A stretch of DNA of 64,000 bases from an uncultured Alistipes sp. (GTDB lineage: Bacteria > Bacteroidota > Bacteroidia > Bacteroidales > Rikenellaceae), in NCBI GenBank assembly GCA_944323075.1, contig CALURC010000008.1, positions 237,081-301,080 of the forward strand, in the 5' to 3' direction. Under the pieces are notes generated by a model, which saw nothing but the letters and a program-made list of their open reading frames with translations, was not told where the DNA came from and did no database searches. Positions 1 to 8,597 of this stretch are shown in pieces; the first letter of the stretch is position 1; each line of letters opens with the position of its first letter. A program made the translations under genes and the position numbers.

Positions 1-116
1 TTTCTGATCCGAACGGATTGACGTTCTGGTGTGTGAGCGATCAGATCCGCAAGGGTGCCGCTCTCAACGCCGTGCAAATTGCCGAATATTTGGTTAAAAA
101 CGGTCATGTAGGATAA
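1..116 (+). CDS. asd: Aspartate-semialdehyde dehydrogenase, C-terminal end (partial)
   Basis: Only the last 37 codons are inside the window (first whole codon at base 3, stop TAA at 114-116). The tail contains [20 protein letters not shown], the typical C-terminal signature of Asd, which reduces aspartyl phosphate to aspartate semialdehyde on the way to lysine, diaminopimelate, threonine and methionine. A strong terminator follows at once, so this is the last gene of its transcript. dapD, a later gene of the same lysine/diaminopimelate route, lies 3.3 kb downstream but in a separate unit. The identification rests on a short tail but the motif is distinctive. Confidence 0.85.
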   Translation, partial: SDPNGLTFWCVSDQIRKGAALNAVQIAEYLVKNGHVG

Positions 117-140
117 CCTGACAGTTTAAAATAAAATATA

Positions 141-179
141 GAAAAGCGGGATGAGTTTTAACCTCTCATCCCGCTTTTC
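141..179 (+). terminator. Rho-independent terminator after asd
   Basis: Perfect 15-base-pair inverted repeat (141-155 with 165-179) around a 9-base loop; the descending arm ends in four T. It follows the asd stop by 24 bases. Confidence 0.85.
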
Positions 180-207
180 ATCTGTGAAGTTATGAGTGGA
201 ACAGTTC

Positions 208-237
208 TTGCGTAGGATAGCGGTAAAACCTACGCAA
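208..237 (+). promoter_or_regulatory. Inverted repeat directly before the epimerase start codon
   Basis: TTGCGTAGG (208-216) and CCTACGCAA (229-237) form a perfect 9-base inverted repeat with a 12-base loop, ending two bases before the ATG at 240. In RNA it would fold over the ribosome landing zone; in DNA it could be an operator. There is no T-run, so it does not look like a terminator. The function is inferred from position only. Confidence 0.5.
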
Positions 238-239
238 AG

Positions 240-1223
240 ATGAGAAAAAAAATATTGGTTACGGGTGGAGCCGGATTTATCGGCAGTCACCTGTGCGAAC
301 GTCTGCTCGCTGAAGGAAACGAGGTGATCGTGCTGGATAACTTTTGCACCAGCACTCGCCAGAATGTGGACCATTTGCTGCACAATCCGTTGTTCACGTT
401 GTTGCGGCACGACATAACGTTTCCCTACTTCGAGGAGGTCGATTGTATCTATAATTTGGCGTGTCCGTCGGCTCCGGGCAGCTATCTGCGTGATCCGGTG
501 ATGACACTCAAAACTTTGCTGATCGGAACGATCAACATTTTGGAGTTGGCCAAGCGGATGCAAGCTCGAGTGATACAGGCTTCATCAGCCGAAGTGTATG
601 GAAAGATGTGTCGTTATCCCGTAACGGAGGATTATCAAGGATGTGTTGATACGGTAGGTGAGGGAAGTTCGTATGCCGAAGGGAAAAGGGCTGCCGAAAC
701 GATTTGTACGGCCTATCGGAATCAGTATGGCGTTGATGTGCGGATTGCCCGTCTGTTTCATATTTATGGGCCGGGCATGCCGTTGAACGACGGCCGGTTG
801 CTTTCGGGATTTATTCGTAGTGCATTCGATAACGAGCCGTTGGTTATTCGGGGCAATGCGGCCCAGATGCGCAGTTTCCTCTATATCGATGATGCGATCG
901 ATGCCTTGATCCGGCTGATGGACTCCGGCGGGGATGTCGCAAAACCGGTCAACATCGGTAGTGTCGAGTCGATTCGGGTCGATGCTTTGGCCGAGGATGT
1001 GGTACATTTGACCGGCAGCCAGTCCAAAATCGTATGCCTCAATCTGCGCTCCGGTTCTGTGCCGTATATCATTCCTGAAATCGGTTATGCTCGTAACAGG
1101 CTCGGATGGGAACCGACGGTTTCCATCGAAGAGGGATTGATCCGGACGATCAAGGAGTTCGACCGCGTGCGGAAAGCGAATCAGAAGTCGTTTGCCGGAC
1201 TGAGCTGGGTCGAAATCATGTGA
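240..1223 (+). CDS. NAD-dependent epimerase/dehydratase, UDP-glucuronate decarboxylase-like
   Basis: An extended short-chain dehydrogenase of 327 residues. The N-terminal nucleotide-binding motif GGAGFIG (residues 9-15) is intact. The catalytic set is visible: SSAEVYG (115-121) and YAEGK with Tyr145 and Lys149. The overall pattern, including NLACPSAPG near residue 75 and RIARLFHIYGPGM further on, is closest to UDP-glucuronate decarboxylase (UXS), which makes UDP-xylose, but related UDP-sugar 4-epimerases or 4,6-dehydratases cannot be excluded. It is probably cytoplasmic and feeds envelope polysaccharide synthesis. The gene stands alone, with a terminator upstream and a convergent gene 5 bases downstream. 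Confidence 0.75.
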   Translation: MRKKILVTGGAGFIGSHLCERLLAEGNEVIVLDNFCTSTRQNVDHLLHNPLFTLLRHDITFPYFEEVDCIYNLACPSAPGSYLRDPVMTLKTLLIGTINILELAKRMQARVIQASSAEVYGKMCRYPVTEDYQGCVDTVGEGSSYAEGKRAAETICTAYRNQYGVDVRIARLFHIYGPGMPLNDGRLLSGFIRSAFDNEPLVIRGNAAQMRSFLYIDDAIDALIRLMDSGGDVAKPVNIGSVESIRVDALAEDVVHLTGSQSKIVCLNLRSGSVPYIIPEIGYARNRLGWEPTVSIEEGLIRTIKEFDRVRKANQKSFAGLSWVEIM

Positions 1224-1228
1224 TCTTT

Positions 1229-3298
1229 TTAGACGGTCGCGGGGTCGTCGTGGATCAGATGGTAAGGTGTTTCGGTGTTCTCGAACAGAAACGCAAGTTG
1301 ATCGGTCTGCTCCTCGATCTTTTTCGAGAGAGGTTTTCCCATGCCGTGTCCGGCTGCGGAGTCGATTCGGATCAGGATCGGACGGTCTCCTTTTTGTGCG
1401 GCCTGAAGCGTAGCGGCAAACTTGAAGGAGTGGGCCGGTACGACGCGGTCGTCGTGATCGGCGGTTGTAATCAGTGTAGCCGGATAGTCGTGACCTGGAC
1501 GGATGTTGTGCAGTGGCGAATAGGCATACAACCATGTGAACTCTTCGGGAAGTTCGCTGTTGCCGTATTCGACACACCATCCCCAGCCGACGGTGAAGTA
1601 TTGGTAGCGCAGCATATCCATAACGCCTACGGCAGGAAGAGCGACAGCGAAGAGGTCGGGACGCTGGGTCATACAGGCTCCGACCAGCAGGCCGCCGTTC
1701 GATCCGCCCGCTATGGCCAGTTTTCGGGGCGAGGTGTATCCGCTGTCGATCAGCTGTTGGGCAACGGCGATAAAGTCATCGAAAACGTTCTGTTTCCGGG
1801 ATTTCATTCCGGCCCGGTGCCACTGCTCTCCGAACTCCCCTCCGCCCCGCAGATTGGCGACCACATATAGGCCGCCCTGTTCCATCCATGCGATGGCCAT
1901 TGGGGAGAAGGTGGGGGTCAGGCTGATGTCGAATCCACCATATCCGTAGAGATAGGTCGGGCGATCTCCGTCGGGGCGGCTGCCCCGGTGCCGGACGACG
2001 AAAAACGGAATCGATGTTCCGTCTTTGCTTTGGGCCCGGTGCCGTTCGACTACAAAAGAGGCCGGATCGAACTGTTTCTCCGGAGAGCGGTACAGCGAAG
2101 ATTTTCCGCTTCGGAGATCGTAACGGTAGATCGAAACCGGATCGATGAAGGAGGTGTAGGAGTAAAAAATATCGTCGTTGCCGTCGTTGTCGAACCCCGA
2201 AACGGTGCCGTTTCCCGGAAGGTCGACTTGGCTGGTACGATTTCCTGCATTATCAAGGCGGATGATTTCGCTGCAGGCGTCCTTGAGGTAGTGGGCAAAA
2301 TAGGCTCCTCCGGCCGAAGTCACCTGAATCAACCGGTTGTCCGATTCGGGCAGCCACGGTTCAATCTGCGGGTTATTCTGTAAAATCGCCCGGACGACTT
2401 TCCCGTTCGGAGCCTGTTCGTTGGTCAGGAAGAGGGCCTCGCCCCGATCGGCACATACAAACGTATAGTCGTAGTCGAATCCCGAAAAGAGCAGGTGAAA
2501 TTTCGTCTCATCTTCAATTCGTCGGTAGAGAACCTCACTGCCCGATGTCCCTTCTGACGCTATGATAAAAAGATGCTGTTCGTCGCGACTGACCGATGCC
2601 TGAAAATAGCGTTGCGGGTGTTCCGGGTCGTGATAGACGGTCTGGTCTTCGCTCTGTTCCGATCCTAAACGGTGGTAGAATATCTTCTGGGCGAGCGATT
2701 GTGCTTCATACTCTTTTCCCGTGTCCGGAGCATCGAATCCGCTGTAATAAAAACCCTCGCCGCACCATACGGCACACGAGAACTTTACCCAGTGGATGCG
2801 GTCAGCAAGCAGGTGTCCCGTAGCACACTCCATGATTCGTATTTCGGACCAGTCCGAACCGGAAACGGCGAGTGAGTAGGCCATATACTTTCCGTTTTTG
2901 GAGAAAGAGATGCCGGTGAGAGCAGCCGTTCCATCCGGAGAGAGGGTGTTCGGATCGAGAAAGATCCGGGCCTCTTCACCGTCGGGCTGGCAGTATAGGA
3001 TACTTTGGTTGTGCCCGCCGTCGTTATAGAAAAAGAAGAGCCGGTCACCGTGCCGTTCGGGGATGCCGAACTGGGGCGAGTGCCACAATTCTGTCAGCCG
3101 CTGGCGGATCGCCGGACGATACGGAATAGCTGAAAGGTAGTTTTTACTCAATTTGTTTTGAGCCGCGATCCATTGTTGGGTTTCGTCGGAACGACCCTCT
3201 TCGAGCCAGCGGTATGGGTCGGCAACCTCTGTCCCAAAATAGTTGTCGATTGTTTCGCCCCGGCGGCTGAACGGATATTTGATTTTTGTTGATGTCAT
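1229..3298 (-). CDS. Prolyl oligopeptidase (S9A family)
   Basis: A 689-residue serine peptidase that would cleave short proline-containing peptides after proline. The N-terminal part is the expected beta-propeller; the C-terminal alpha/beta-hydrolase domain carries the nucleophile motif GGSNGG (Ser533), the acid in TADHDDRVVP and the histidine in AAGHGMGKP. The N-terminus, with the typical DPYRWLE motif near residue 30, has no signal peptide, so a cytoplasmic location is likely. The length is normal for the family. The stop is 5 bases from the stop of the convergent epimerase gene; the promoter lies in the divergent region shared with dapD. Confidence 0.9.
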   Translation of the reverse strand: MTSTKIKYPFSRRGETIDNYFGTEVADPYRWLEEGRSDETQQWIAAQNKLSKNYLSAIPYRPAIRQRLTELWHSPQFGIPERHGDRLFFFYNDGGHNQSILYCQPDGEEARIFLDPNTLSPDGTAALTGISFSKNGKYMAYSLAVSGSDWSEIRIMECATGHLLADRIHWVKFSCAVWCGEGFYYSGFDAPDTGKEYEAQSLAQKIFYHRLGSEQSEDQTVYHDPEHPQRYFQASVSRDEQHLFIIASEGTSGSEVLYRRIEDETKFHLLFSGFDYDYTFVCADRGEALFLTNEQAPNGKVVRAILQNNPQIEPWLPESDNRLIQVTSAGGAYFAHYLKDACSEIIRLDNAGNRTSQVDLPGNGTVSGFDNDGNDDIFYSYTSFIDPVSIYRYDLRSGKSSLYRSPEKQFDPASFVVERHRAQSKDGTSIPFFVVRHRGSRPDGDRPTYLYGYGGFDISLTPTFSPMAIAWMEQGGLYVVANLRGGGEFGEQWHRAGMKSRKQNVFDDFIAVAQQLIDSGYTSPRKLAIAGGSNGGLLVGACMTQRPDLFAVALPAVGVMDMLRYQYFTVGWGWCVEYGNSELPEEFTWLYAYSPLHNIRPGHDYPATLITTADHDDRVVPAHSFKFAATLQAAQKGDRPILIRIDSAAGHGMGKPLSKKIEEQTDQLAFLFENTETPYHLIHDDPATV

Positions 3299-3348
3299 GG
3301 GTAAGCAAGTGTTGCAACGGAGAGAAATGTCAACCTTCTCTCCCGAAG

Positions 3349-3356
3349 CAAATGTA
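3349..3356 (-). promoter_or_regulatory. Candidate -7 box for prolyl oligopeptidase
   Basis: TACATTTG on the minus strand matches the Bacteroidetes TAnnTTTG box and lies about 50 bases before the start codon. No clear -33 TTTG partner is visible, so support is partial. Confidence 0.4.
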
Positions 3357-3364
3357 GGGATTGT

Positions 3365-3397
3365 TTCGCGGAAAACATGTAAAAATTCATAACTTTG
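3365..3397 (+). promoter_or_regulatory. Promoter of dapD
   Basis: TAACTTTG at 3390-3397 is an exact TAnnTTTG box, preceded by TTCG (3365-3368) with a 21-base spacer. The dapD start is about 28 bases downstream. The divergent peptidase promoter is next to it. Confidence 0.6.
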
Positions 3398-3425
3398 CGC
3401 ATGTAGTATTAAAATAGGGTTAGAG

Positions 3426-4247
3426 ATGTATCAAGAGGTAAAGGAGATTATCGAACAGGCTTGGGAAAACCGGGATCTGTTGAAAGAGGAGCGGGTCAAA
3501 CGGAGTATTCGGCAGGTGATCGAATGGCTCGATAAAGGTAAAATTCGTACGGCAGAGCCACTCGCCGACGGAACATGGCAGGTGAATGAATGGGTGAAAA
3601 AAGCGGTGATTCTTTATTTCCCGATTCAGGAGCTCGAAGTTTCCGAAGCCGGGCCGATGGAGTTTTATGATAAACTGAGGCTGAAAACCGAATATAAGGA
3701 CCTTGGAGTGCGGGTAGTGCCGCATGCTGCAGCTCGTTATGGGGCTTATTTGGCTCCAGGAGTGGTTATGATGCCCTCATATGTCAACATTGGAGCCTAT
3801 GTCGGTGAGGGTACGATGATCGACACCTGGGCTACGGTCGGTTCATGTGCCCAGATCGGAAAAGGGGTGCATCTGAGCGGCGGTGTCGGTATCGGTGGTG
3901 TTCTGGAACCGATTCAGGCAGCACCTGTGATTATCGAGGACCATTGCTTTATCGGCAGCCGATGTATTATAGTCGAAGGAGCTCACGTTTGTCAAGAGGC
4001 TGTGCTCGGGGCCAATGTAGTGCTTACAGGATCGACCAAAATTATTGACGTGACAGGTCCGGAACCCATCTACTATAAGGGATACGTGCCACCGCGTTCG
4101 GTCGTTATCCCCGGATCCTATACAAGACAGTATCCGGCAGGAGAGTACCACGTTTCCTGTGCCTTGATTATCGGCCAGAGGAAAGAGTCTACTGATAGAA
4201 AAACAGCTTTGAATCAAGCTTTGAGGGATTTCGGGGTGTCGGTATAA
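3426..4247 (+). CDS. dapD: 2,3,4,5-tetrahydropyridine-2,6-dicarboxylate N-succinyltransferase
   Basis: DapD (273 residues) transfers succinyl from succinyl-CoA to tetrahydrodipicolinate in the succinylase branch of diaminopimelate/lysine synthesis. The protein shows a helical N-terminal domain followed by a left-handed beta-helix with hexapeptide repeats; the diagnostic stretch SYVNIGAYVGEGTMIDTWAT and the following GSCAQIGKGVHLSGGVGIGG are clear. The length is that of the family. The start ATG follows a good promoter at a suitable distance. birA follows after 37 bases in the same direction and may be cotranscribed. Confidence 0.95.
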   Translation: MYQEVKEIIEQAWENRDLLKEERVKRSIRQVIEWLDKGKIRTAEPLADGTWQVNEWVKKAVILYFPIQELEVSEAGPMEFYDKLRLKTEYKDLGVRVVPHAAARYGAYLAPGVVMMPSYVNIGAYVGEGTMIDTWATVGSCAQIGKGVHLSGGVGIGGVLEPIQAAPVIIEDHCFIGSRCIIVEGAHVCQEAVLGANVVLTGSTKIIDVTGPEPIYYKGYVPPRSVVIPGSYTRQYPAGEYHVSCALIIGQRKESTDRKTALNQALRDFGVSV

Positions 4248-4284
4248 AGCACACATATTGGGTATCTCAATCATTCGTGGGGGC

Positions 4285-5064
4285 ATGATGGATTTGAAAC
4301 AACGGTTGGAACAGTTTGCTGCTGTTGCGGGTTTTGGTTTTCATTACTTCGGAGAGCTGACATCGACCAATGATGAGGCGAGGAAACCGTCATACGTGGC
4401 GGGTGATGTTATCTTGGCCGAACGGCAAAGTCAGGGTAGAGGCCAAAAAGGAAATCGCTGGAGTAGTAAAACAGGCGCAAATTTGACCTTTTCGGTCATT
4501 TTGTGTCCTGATTTCCTTCCGGCCGAACGTCAGTTCAGGTTGTTGCAATCCGTGGCTTTGGCCGTTGCCGATACGTTGGATGCATTCGGAGTTCCCGCAC
4601 GAATCAAATGGCCCAACGATATTTATGCCGGAGACCGTAAGGCTGTCGGCATGTTGATCGAAAACGATCTGTCGAATGGATATATTGCCCGTTCGATTGC
4701 AGGGATTGGAATCAATGTGAATCAGACCGAATTCGATCCTGCGTTACCGAATCCAACTTCTCTGGCTCTTGAACGGGGACAGTTTTTTGATAGAGGAGCT
4801 GTTTTCGAGACGTTTTATCAAAAAATGAGTTTTCGTTATGCGATGTTGGAACGGGGTGATGAACAACAACTCGCTAAAGATTATTTAGAGCGTCTGTACG
4901 GTCTTGATGAGCGCAAGTGCTATATCGATGGATGCACCGGAGAGCGCTTTGAGGGGGTGATTCGTCATGTGTTGCCTTCGGGAGAGTTGGAGGTGGAACA
5001 TCTCGATGGATCGATACATCGCTATCTGTTTAAAGAGATCGAATATGTTATCGGAAGCAAGTAA
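4285..5064 (+). CDS. birA: Biotin--[acetyl-CoA-carboxylase] ligase
   Basis: Biotin protein ligase, which activates biotin as biotinyl-AMP and attaches it to carboxylase carrier domains. The biotin-binding loop GRGQKGNRWSS and the KWPNDIYAGDRKAVGMLIE block identify it, and a small C-terminal SH3-like domain follows. There is no N-terminal helix-turn-helix, so this is the ligase-only (class I) form that does not act as a repressor. I chose the ATG at 4285 (a second ATG is at 4288); the frame extends upstream to a TTG at 4258, but those residues do not look conserved. It follows dapD closely. Confidence 0.9.
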   Translation: MMDLKQRLEQFAAVAGFGFHYFGELTSTNDEARKPSYVAGDVILAERQSQGRGQKGNRWSSKTGANLTFSVILCPDFLPAERQFRLLQSVALAVADTLDAFGVPARIKWPNDIYAGDRKAVGMLIENDLSNGYIARSIAGIGINVNQTEFDPALPNPTSLALERGQFFDRGAVFETFYQKMSFRYAMLERGDEQQLAKDYLERLYGLDERKCYIDGCTGERFEGVIRHVLPSGELEVEHLDGSIHRYLFKEIEYVIGSK

Positions 5065-5146
5065 TTGAATTTACTTCCAAAAAAACGATGTTCGATGTAA
5101 CTTTTCCACTTTATTATACGTTGTACCGTCAAATACCGGTGTTTGC

Positions 5147-5635
5147 ATGACAGCCTCAGAATACGATAGATGCGTCGACCTGTATTCCGACAACTTATAC
5201 CGGTTTGTCCTCAAATCCTTGCGGGATGAAGAACAGGCCAAGGATGTTGTTCAGGAGAGTTTTCTGAGATTGTGGGAGAATCGCGAGGCTGTAATCAGCG
5301 GAAAGGAGAAAGGTTATCTTTTTACGATAGCCTATCGATTGGTGGTAGATCAGATCCGTATGCGGCAGCGATACGTCGGCGGTGAGCAGGTATTGATAAA
5401 TCGAGGAAGTTCGCAGAGAGGTGAATTCGACAACCTGTCTGAAACGATCGAACGTTATCTGGACCTTTTGCCTCCGATCCAAAAGTCATTGATTCTGCTG
5501 CGTGATTATGAAGGATACAGTTATCGGGAAATGGCTGAAATGACTGCATTGAGCGAATCTCAGGTGAAGGTCTATATTTTTCGGGCGCGGGTAACGTTGA
5601 AAAAGTATATTGGAGATATAAACGATATTTTGTGA
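5147..5635 (+). CDS. ECF-type RNA polymerase sigma factor
   Basis: A 162-residue sigma-70-family protein with only regions 2 and 4. Region 2 is seen at LRDEEQAKDVVQESFLRLWE (near residue 25-45) and region 4 as a helix-turn-helix at LRDYEGYSYREMAEMTALSE (near 118-140). It directs RNA polymerase to a small regulon, normally held inactive by a membrane anti-sigma factor. The next gene starts in the TGATG overlap with its stop codon, so the two are translationally coupled, as expected for a sigma/anti-sigma pair. The inducing signal cannot be read from the sequence. Confidence 0.9.
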   Translation: MTASEYDRCVDLYSDNLYRFVLKSLRDEEQAKDVVQESFLRLWENREAVISGKEKGYLFTIAYRLVVDQIRMRQRYVGGEQVLINRGSSQRGEFDNLSETIERYLDLLPPIQKSLILLRDYEGYSYREMAEMTALSESQVKVYIFRARVTLKKYIGDINDIL

Positions 5636-6498
5636 TGTACGATTGGGATCATTACGAAGAGCTGGCTTTGGATTATATCGAGGGTAATCTTTCGGACGAA
5701 CGGCGACGGACGTTCGAATCCTTTATGGAGAGCCATCCTGAAGTAGCTCAAGAGGTTCGTTCCTTAAAAGAGAGTATGCCGGTTTTGTCGGTCGATCGTG
5801 TGGAGTTTCCGGATAAAGAGAGATTGAAACGCGGTGTGAAGCGAAGTTTGCGCTGGCGTCAAGTGGGGTCTTTTGTAGGGGGTGCAGCAGCAGCTTCTGT
5901 TGTGGTTGGATTGTTCGGCCTGCTTGGGAGTCTTGGTAGGATCGACGATTCGATAGAGTATGGCGGGCAACAGTTGGCCGAGCAGATCGAGGTGATTTAT
6001 CAGGAAACAGCAAAATCCGTAGCAGCAGAGACGGAAGTTGCCCAGGCCGATGATGTAAAACAAGATGTGGTTTCGGATGTTATCTCCGTACCGGAGAAGG
6101 TGGTTTCGACTGTCGATACATATGTTGGAGCGGTGACGCCATTGACAACTTTGAATAAAAGAATTGAGGCACCAAAGGTCGATAAGAATCAAGAAGAACT
6201 GAATCCTGTGGTTTTGGAACCGTTGTTTACGGATTCGTATGCGGTTCCTGATTTGATCGCTTCGAATAGAGATATCACTTTGGAACAAGTGGAGTTGCCG
6301 GAAGCAACGACCGATGAACTTCCCGGGTATGATGATTCGGATGAGGGTCTCACGGATGGGACTAAGGAAGCGATGCGTATTTTGGCTTCCCTGTTGGCTC
6401 CGCTCGATGATTTGTTGCCGATAAAGAGATACAGTACGGAGAATGAACGTGGAATAGAGATTGCATCGTTTATCCGGATAGGAAATCGAGTCGAATAA
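5635..6498 (+). CDS. Probable anti-sigma factor, single-pass membrane protein
   Basis: This 287-residue protein has an acidic N-terminal cytoplasmic region of about 75 residues (DYIEGNLSDERRRTFESFME resembles the helical start of anti-sigma factors), one membrane segment near residues 80-102 rich in Gly, Ala and Val, and a long low-complexity periplasmic part rich in Val, Glu and Asp. It lacks an obvious zinc-binding HxxxCxxC motif. The ATG at 5635 overlaps the sigma stop codon; a GTG one codon earlier is possible. Role assigned from topology and from position between an ECF sigma gene and an outer-membrane protein gene. Confidence 0.7.
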   Translation: MYDWDHYEELALDYIEGNLSDERRRTFESFMESHPEVAQEVRSLKESMPVLSVDRVEFPDKERLKRGVKRSLRWRQVGSFVGGAAAASVVVGLFGLLGSLGRIDDSIEYGGQQLAEQIEVIYQETAKSVAAETEVAQADDVKQDVVSDVISVPEKVVSTVDTYVGAVTPLTTLNKRIEAPKVDKNQEELNPVVLEPLFTDSYAVPDLIASNRDITLEQVELPEATTDELPGYDDSDEGLTDGTKEAMRILASLLAPLDDLLPIKRYSTENERGIEIASFIRIGNRVE

Positions 6499-6518
6499 TT
6501 TGAGGAAAACGGAGATTG

Positions 6519-7367
6519 ATGATACAAAAGACTTTTTTGGGTGTGTTGCTGTCCGTTATGGTGTGTTTTGGTGTGTACGGTCAGTCACAGGATACGACGG
6601 TTCTGCAAGGAGATGTGGTATCCGGTCAGGAGGATGCAGGGATGGTTCCGGAGAGCGCCGGAGAGAAACGGGGACGGTTGACGATCGCGATAAAAAATAT
6701 TTCGAAAACGGATGAAGGAGAGCAACGCCACAATCGATTGTTGTGGAACGACGGACATTGGGCCGGTATCGGTATTCACTATAGCGGGTTGATTACCAAT
6801 CTGACTCACATGAATCTTCCGGAAGGGGCCGAATTCCTGTCTCAAAGCGCAAAGTCAATAGGGGTTACGCTGAATCCAATCGATTATACGTTGTTGAAAA
6901 GCAGACATGTTGGGTTGGTTACCGGTTTGGGTGTGGAGTTCAATAATTTCCGTTTTGATGAGAATATGACGTTAAAGGTAGAGGATGGTGTGACCGTTCC
7001 GGATTACCAGTATCAGGCGCAGAATATTCGTCTGGAGAAATCGAAACTCTATACCTGTTATTTGAATGTTCCCTTGTTGGTCGAGGTACAGATGGGACGG
7101 AACAATAATTTCTTTATCAATGCGGGTATGGTCGGAGGATGGCGTATCGGAACCCATACAAAGATTAAAGCGTCGGATCCTCGATTGAGCGGAAAATACA
7201 AAGATCATGGCAGTTTCGGACTTCGAAATTTCCATTACGGATATACGATCAATATCGGATATAACCACTTTGCTTTGTCAGCAGTTTATTACCGTTCGAC
7301 GTTATTTAAAGACGGAAAGGGACCTCGAGTGCAGCAGATTAATATCGGATTGACCTTTTTGTTGTAA
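6519..7367 (+). CDS. Secreted outer-membrane beta-barrel-like protein
   Basis: A 282-residue protein starting with a signal peptide (MIQKTFLGVLLSVMVCFGVYG, cleavage probably before QSQ). After a low-complexity stretch, the rest alternates aromatic and polar residues as in small outer-membrane barrels, and ends in a hydrophobic strand (INIGLTFLL). No enzyme motif is seen. It is the third gene of the sigma/anti-sigma operon (20 bases after the anti-sigma stop) and may report envelope state to it or be its target. The ATG at 6519 follows GGAG. Confidence 0.65.
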   Translation: MIQKTFLGVLLSVMVCFGVYGQSQDTTVLQGDVVSGQEDAGMVPESAGEKRGRLTIAIKNISKTDEGEQRHNRLLWNDGHWAGIGIHYSGLITNLTHMNLPEGAEFLSQSAKSIGVTLNPIDYTLLKSRHVGLVTGLGVEFNNFRFDENMTLKVEDGVTVPDYQYQAQNIRLEKSKLYTCYLNVPLLVEVQMGRNNNFFINAGMVGGWRIGTHTKIKASDPRLSGKYKDHGSFGLRNFHYGYTINIGYNHFALSAVYYRSTLFKDGKGPRVQQINIGLTFLL

Positions 7368-7416
7368 AATTTCGGATTGTTTGTACGACTGATTTGACGT
7401 ATGTTGAAATTGATAT

Positions 7417-7444
7417 AACGAACCTCCAAAGGGTTCGTTTTTTT
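7417..7444 (+). terminator. Terminator of the sigma-factor operon
   Basis: AACGAACC (7417-7424) pairs with GGTTCGTT (7432-7439) over a 7-base loop, followed by a T-run. It closes the three-gene unit. The rest of 7368-7596 holds only this hairpin and the deoC promoter. Confidence 0.75.
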
Positions 7445-7528
7445 GCGTTTATGTATCAAATTTCGGGAAAGATCGAGCTATCATTGGGTTATATCGCGAA
7501 GACAGGTCTTCTATCTTTCCTGTATCTG

Positions 7529-7559
7529 TTCGATCTTTCCGCATTATTTATTATCTTTG
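7529..7559 (+). promoter_or_regulatory. Promoter of deoC
   Basis: TATCTTTG (7552-7559) is an exact TAnnTTTG box with TTCG 19 bases upstream (7529-7532). The start codon is 37 bases downstream. Confidence 0.5.
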
Positions 7560-7596
7560 CAGGAAGTAATGGATCGGATCAACGAAATTCAGAATC

Positions 7597-8475
7597 ATGG
7601 AATACAGCAGCAATCTGAAAAAGTTCGGAACGGGTGTTTCCTCTGCGGAAATTGAGGAGATTCTTGCTGCGGTACGTCGTGTCCTGCCGAAAAATCGAAA
7701 CAAGAAAGTCTATAAAAGGTGTTTCGGGGCTATCGATCTGACCTCACTCAACAGTACGGATTCGAAAGATCGGATCGATCGTTTTGTTACGCGTGCCGTA
7801 GAACTGCCGGATCGATATCCGGATGTGCCGAATGTCGCTTCGGTATGTGTCTATCCCGTTTTTGTTGAGACGGCGGGTATGGCTATCGGAGATTCTGGAA
7901 TGTCCATTACAAGCGTATGTGGCGGTTTCCCCTCCTCTCAGACCTATTTAGAGGTGAAAATGCTCGAAACGGCGATGGCGGTCGAAAATGGAGCTGACGA
8001 AGTGGATGTAGTCATTAGTATCGGAGAGTTTCTTAACGGTGAATACGATCTGATGGGGAATGAGATCGAGATGCTTCGCAATGAGATTGGTGATGATATC
8101 GTATTGAAAGTGATTCTTGAATCGGGTATCTTGGCTTCACCCGAAGCAATTCACCGGGCATCGGTTATTGCGATGTCGGCAGGAGCAGATTTCATTAAAA
8201 CGTCGACAGGGAAAGCGGCAGTGGCAGCAACACCGGAAGCAGCTGTGGTTATGTGTCGAGCAATCCGGACTTTTGCGGAAAAAACGGGCCGACAAGTCGG
8301 TTTCAAGGCGGCCGGAGGTATTTCTACGGAAGAGGATGCGTTATTGTATTATACGATAACCGAGCAGATTTTAGGGGAGGAGTGGCTGACTCCCGAACGT
8401 TTCCGTATCGGTGCAAGTGGTTTGGGAAATCGGCTGTTGTCGGCCATTGTCGGTGAATCGGTCGTATATTTTTAG
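7597..8475 (+). CDS. deoC: Deoxyribose-phosphate aldolase
   Basis: DeoC splits 2-deoxyribose 5-phosphate into glyceraldehyde 3-phosphate and acetaldehyde, allowing use of deoxynucleosides. This is a 292-residue TIM-barrel protein with the Schiff-base lysine in DFIKTSTGK (Lys201), the proton-relay residues Asp137 (EVDVVI) and Lys171 (VLKVILE), and the phosphate-binding region KAAGGIST. It is longer than the roughly 220-260 residue short forms because of an N-terminal extension, as in the E. coli-like long class. It stands alone with its own promoter. Confidence 0.95.
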   Translation: MEYSSNLKKFGTGVSSAEIEEILAAVRRVLPKNRNKKVYKRCFGAIDLTSLNSTDSKDRIDRFVTRAVELPDRYPDVPNVASVCVYPVFVETAGMAIGDSGMSITSVCGGFPSSQTYLEVKMLETAMAVENGADEVDVVISIGEFLNGEYDLMGNEIEMLRNEIGDDIVLKVILESGILASPEAIHRASVIAMSAGADFIKTSTGKAAVAATPEAAVVMCRAIRTFAEKTGRQVGFKAAGGISTEEDALLYYTITEQILGEEWLTPERFRIGASGLGNRLLSAIVGESVVYF

Positions 8476-8597
8476 TCTTTTTGTGGTTTTGGAGCTGAGT
8501 GCGATTCGACAGTTGTGGGGAATCGTGGTGTAGATGCGACAAAAATCGAAACGAATGAATTTTAATGAGGAATGAATAAATAGCGGAGGATTAGAGT

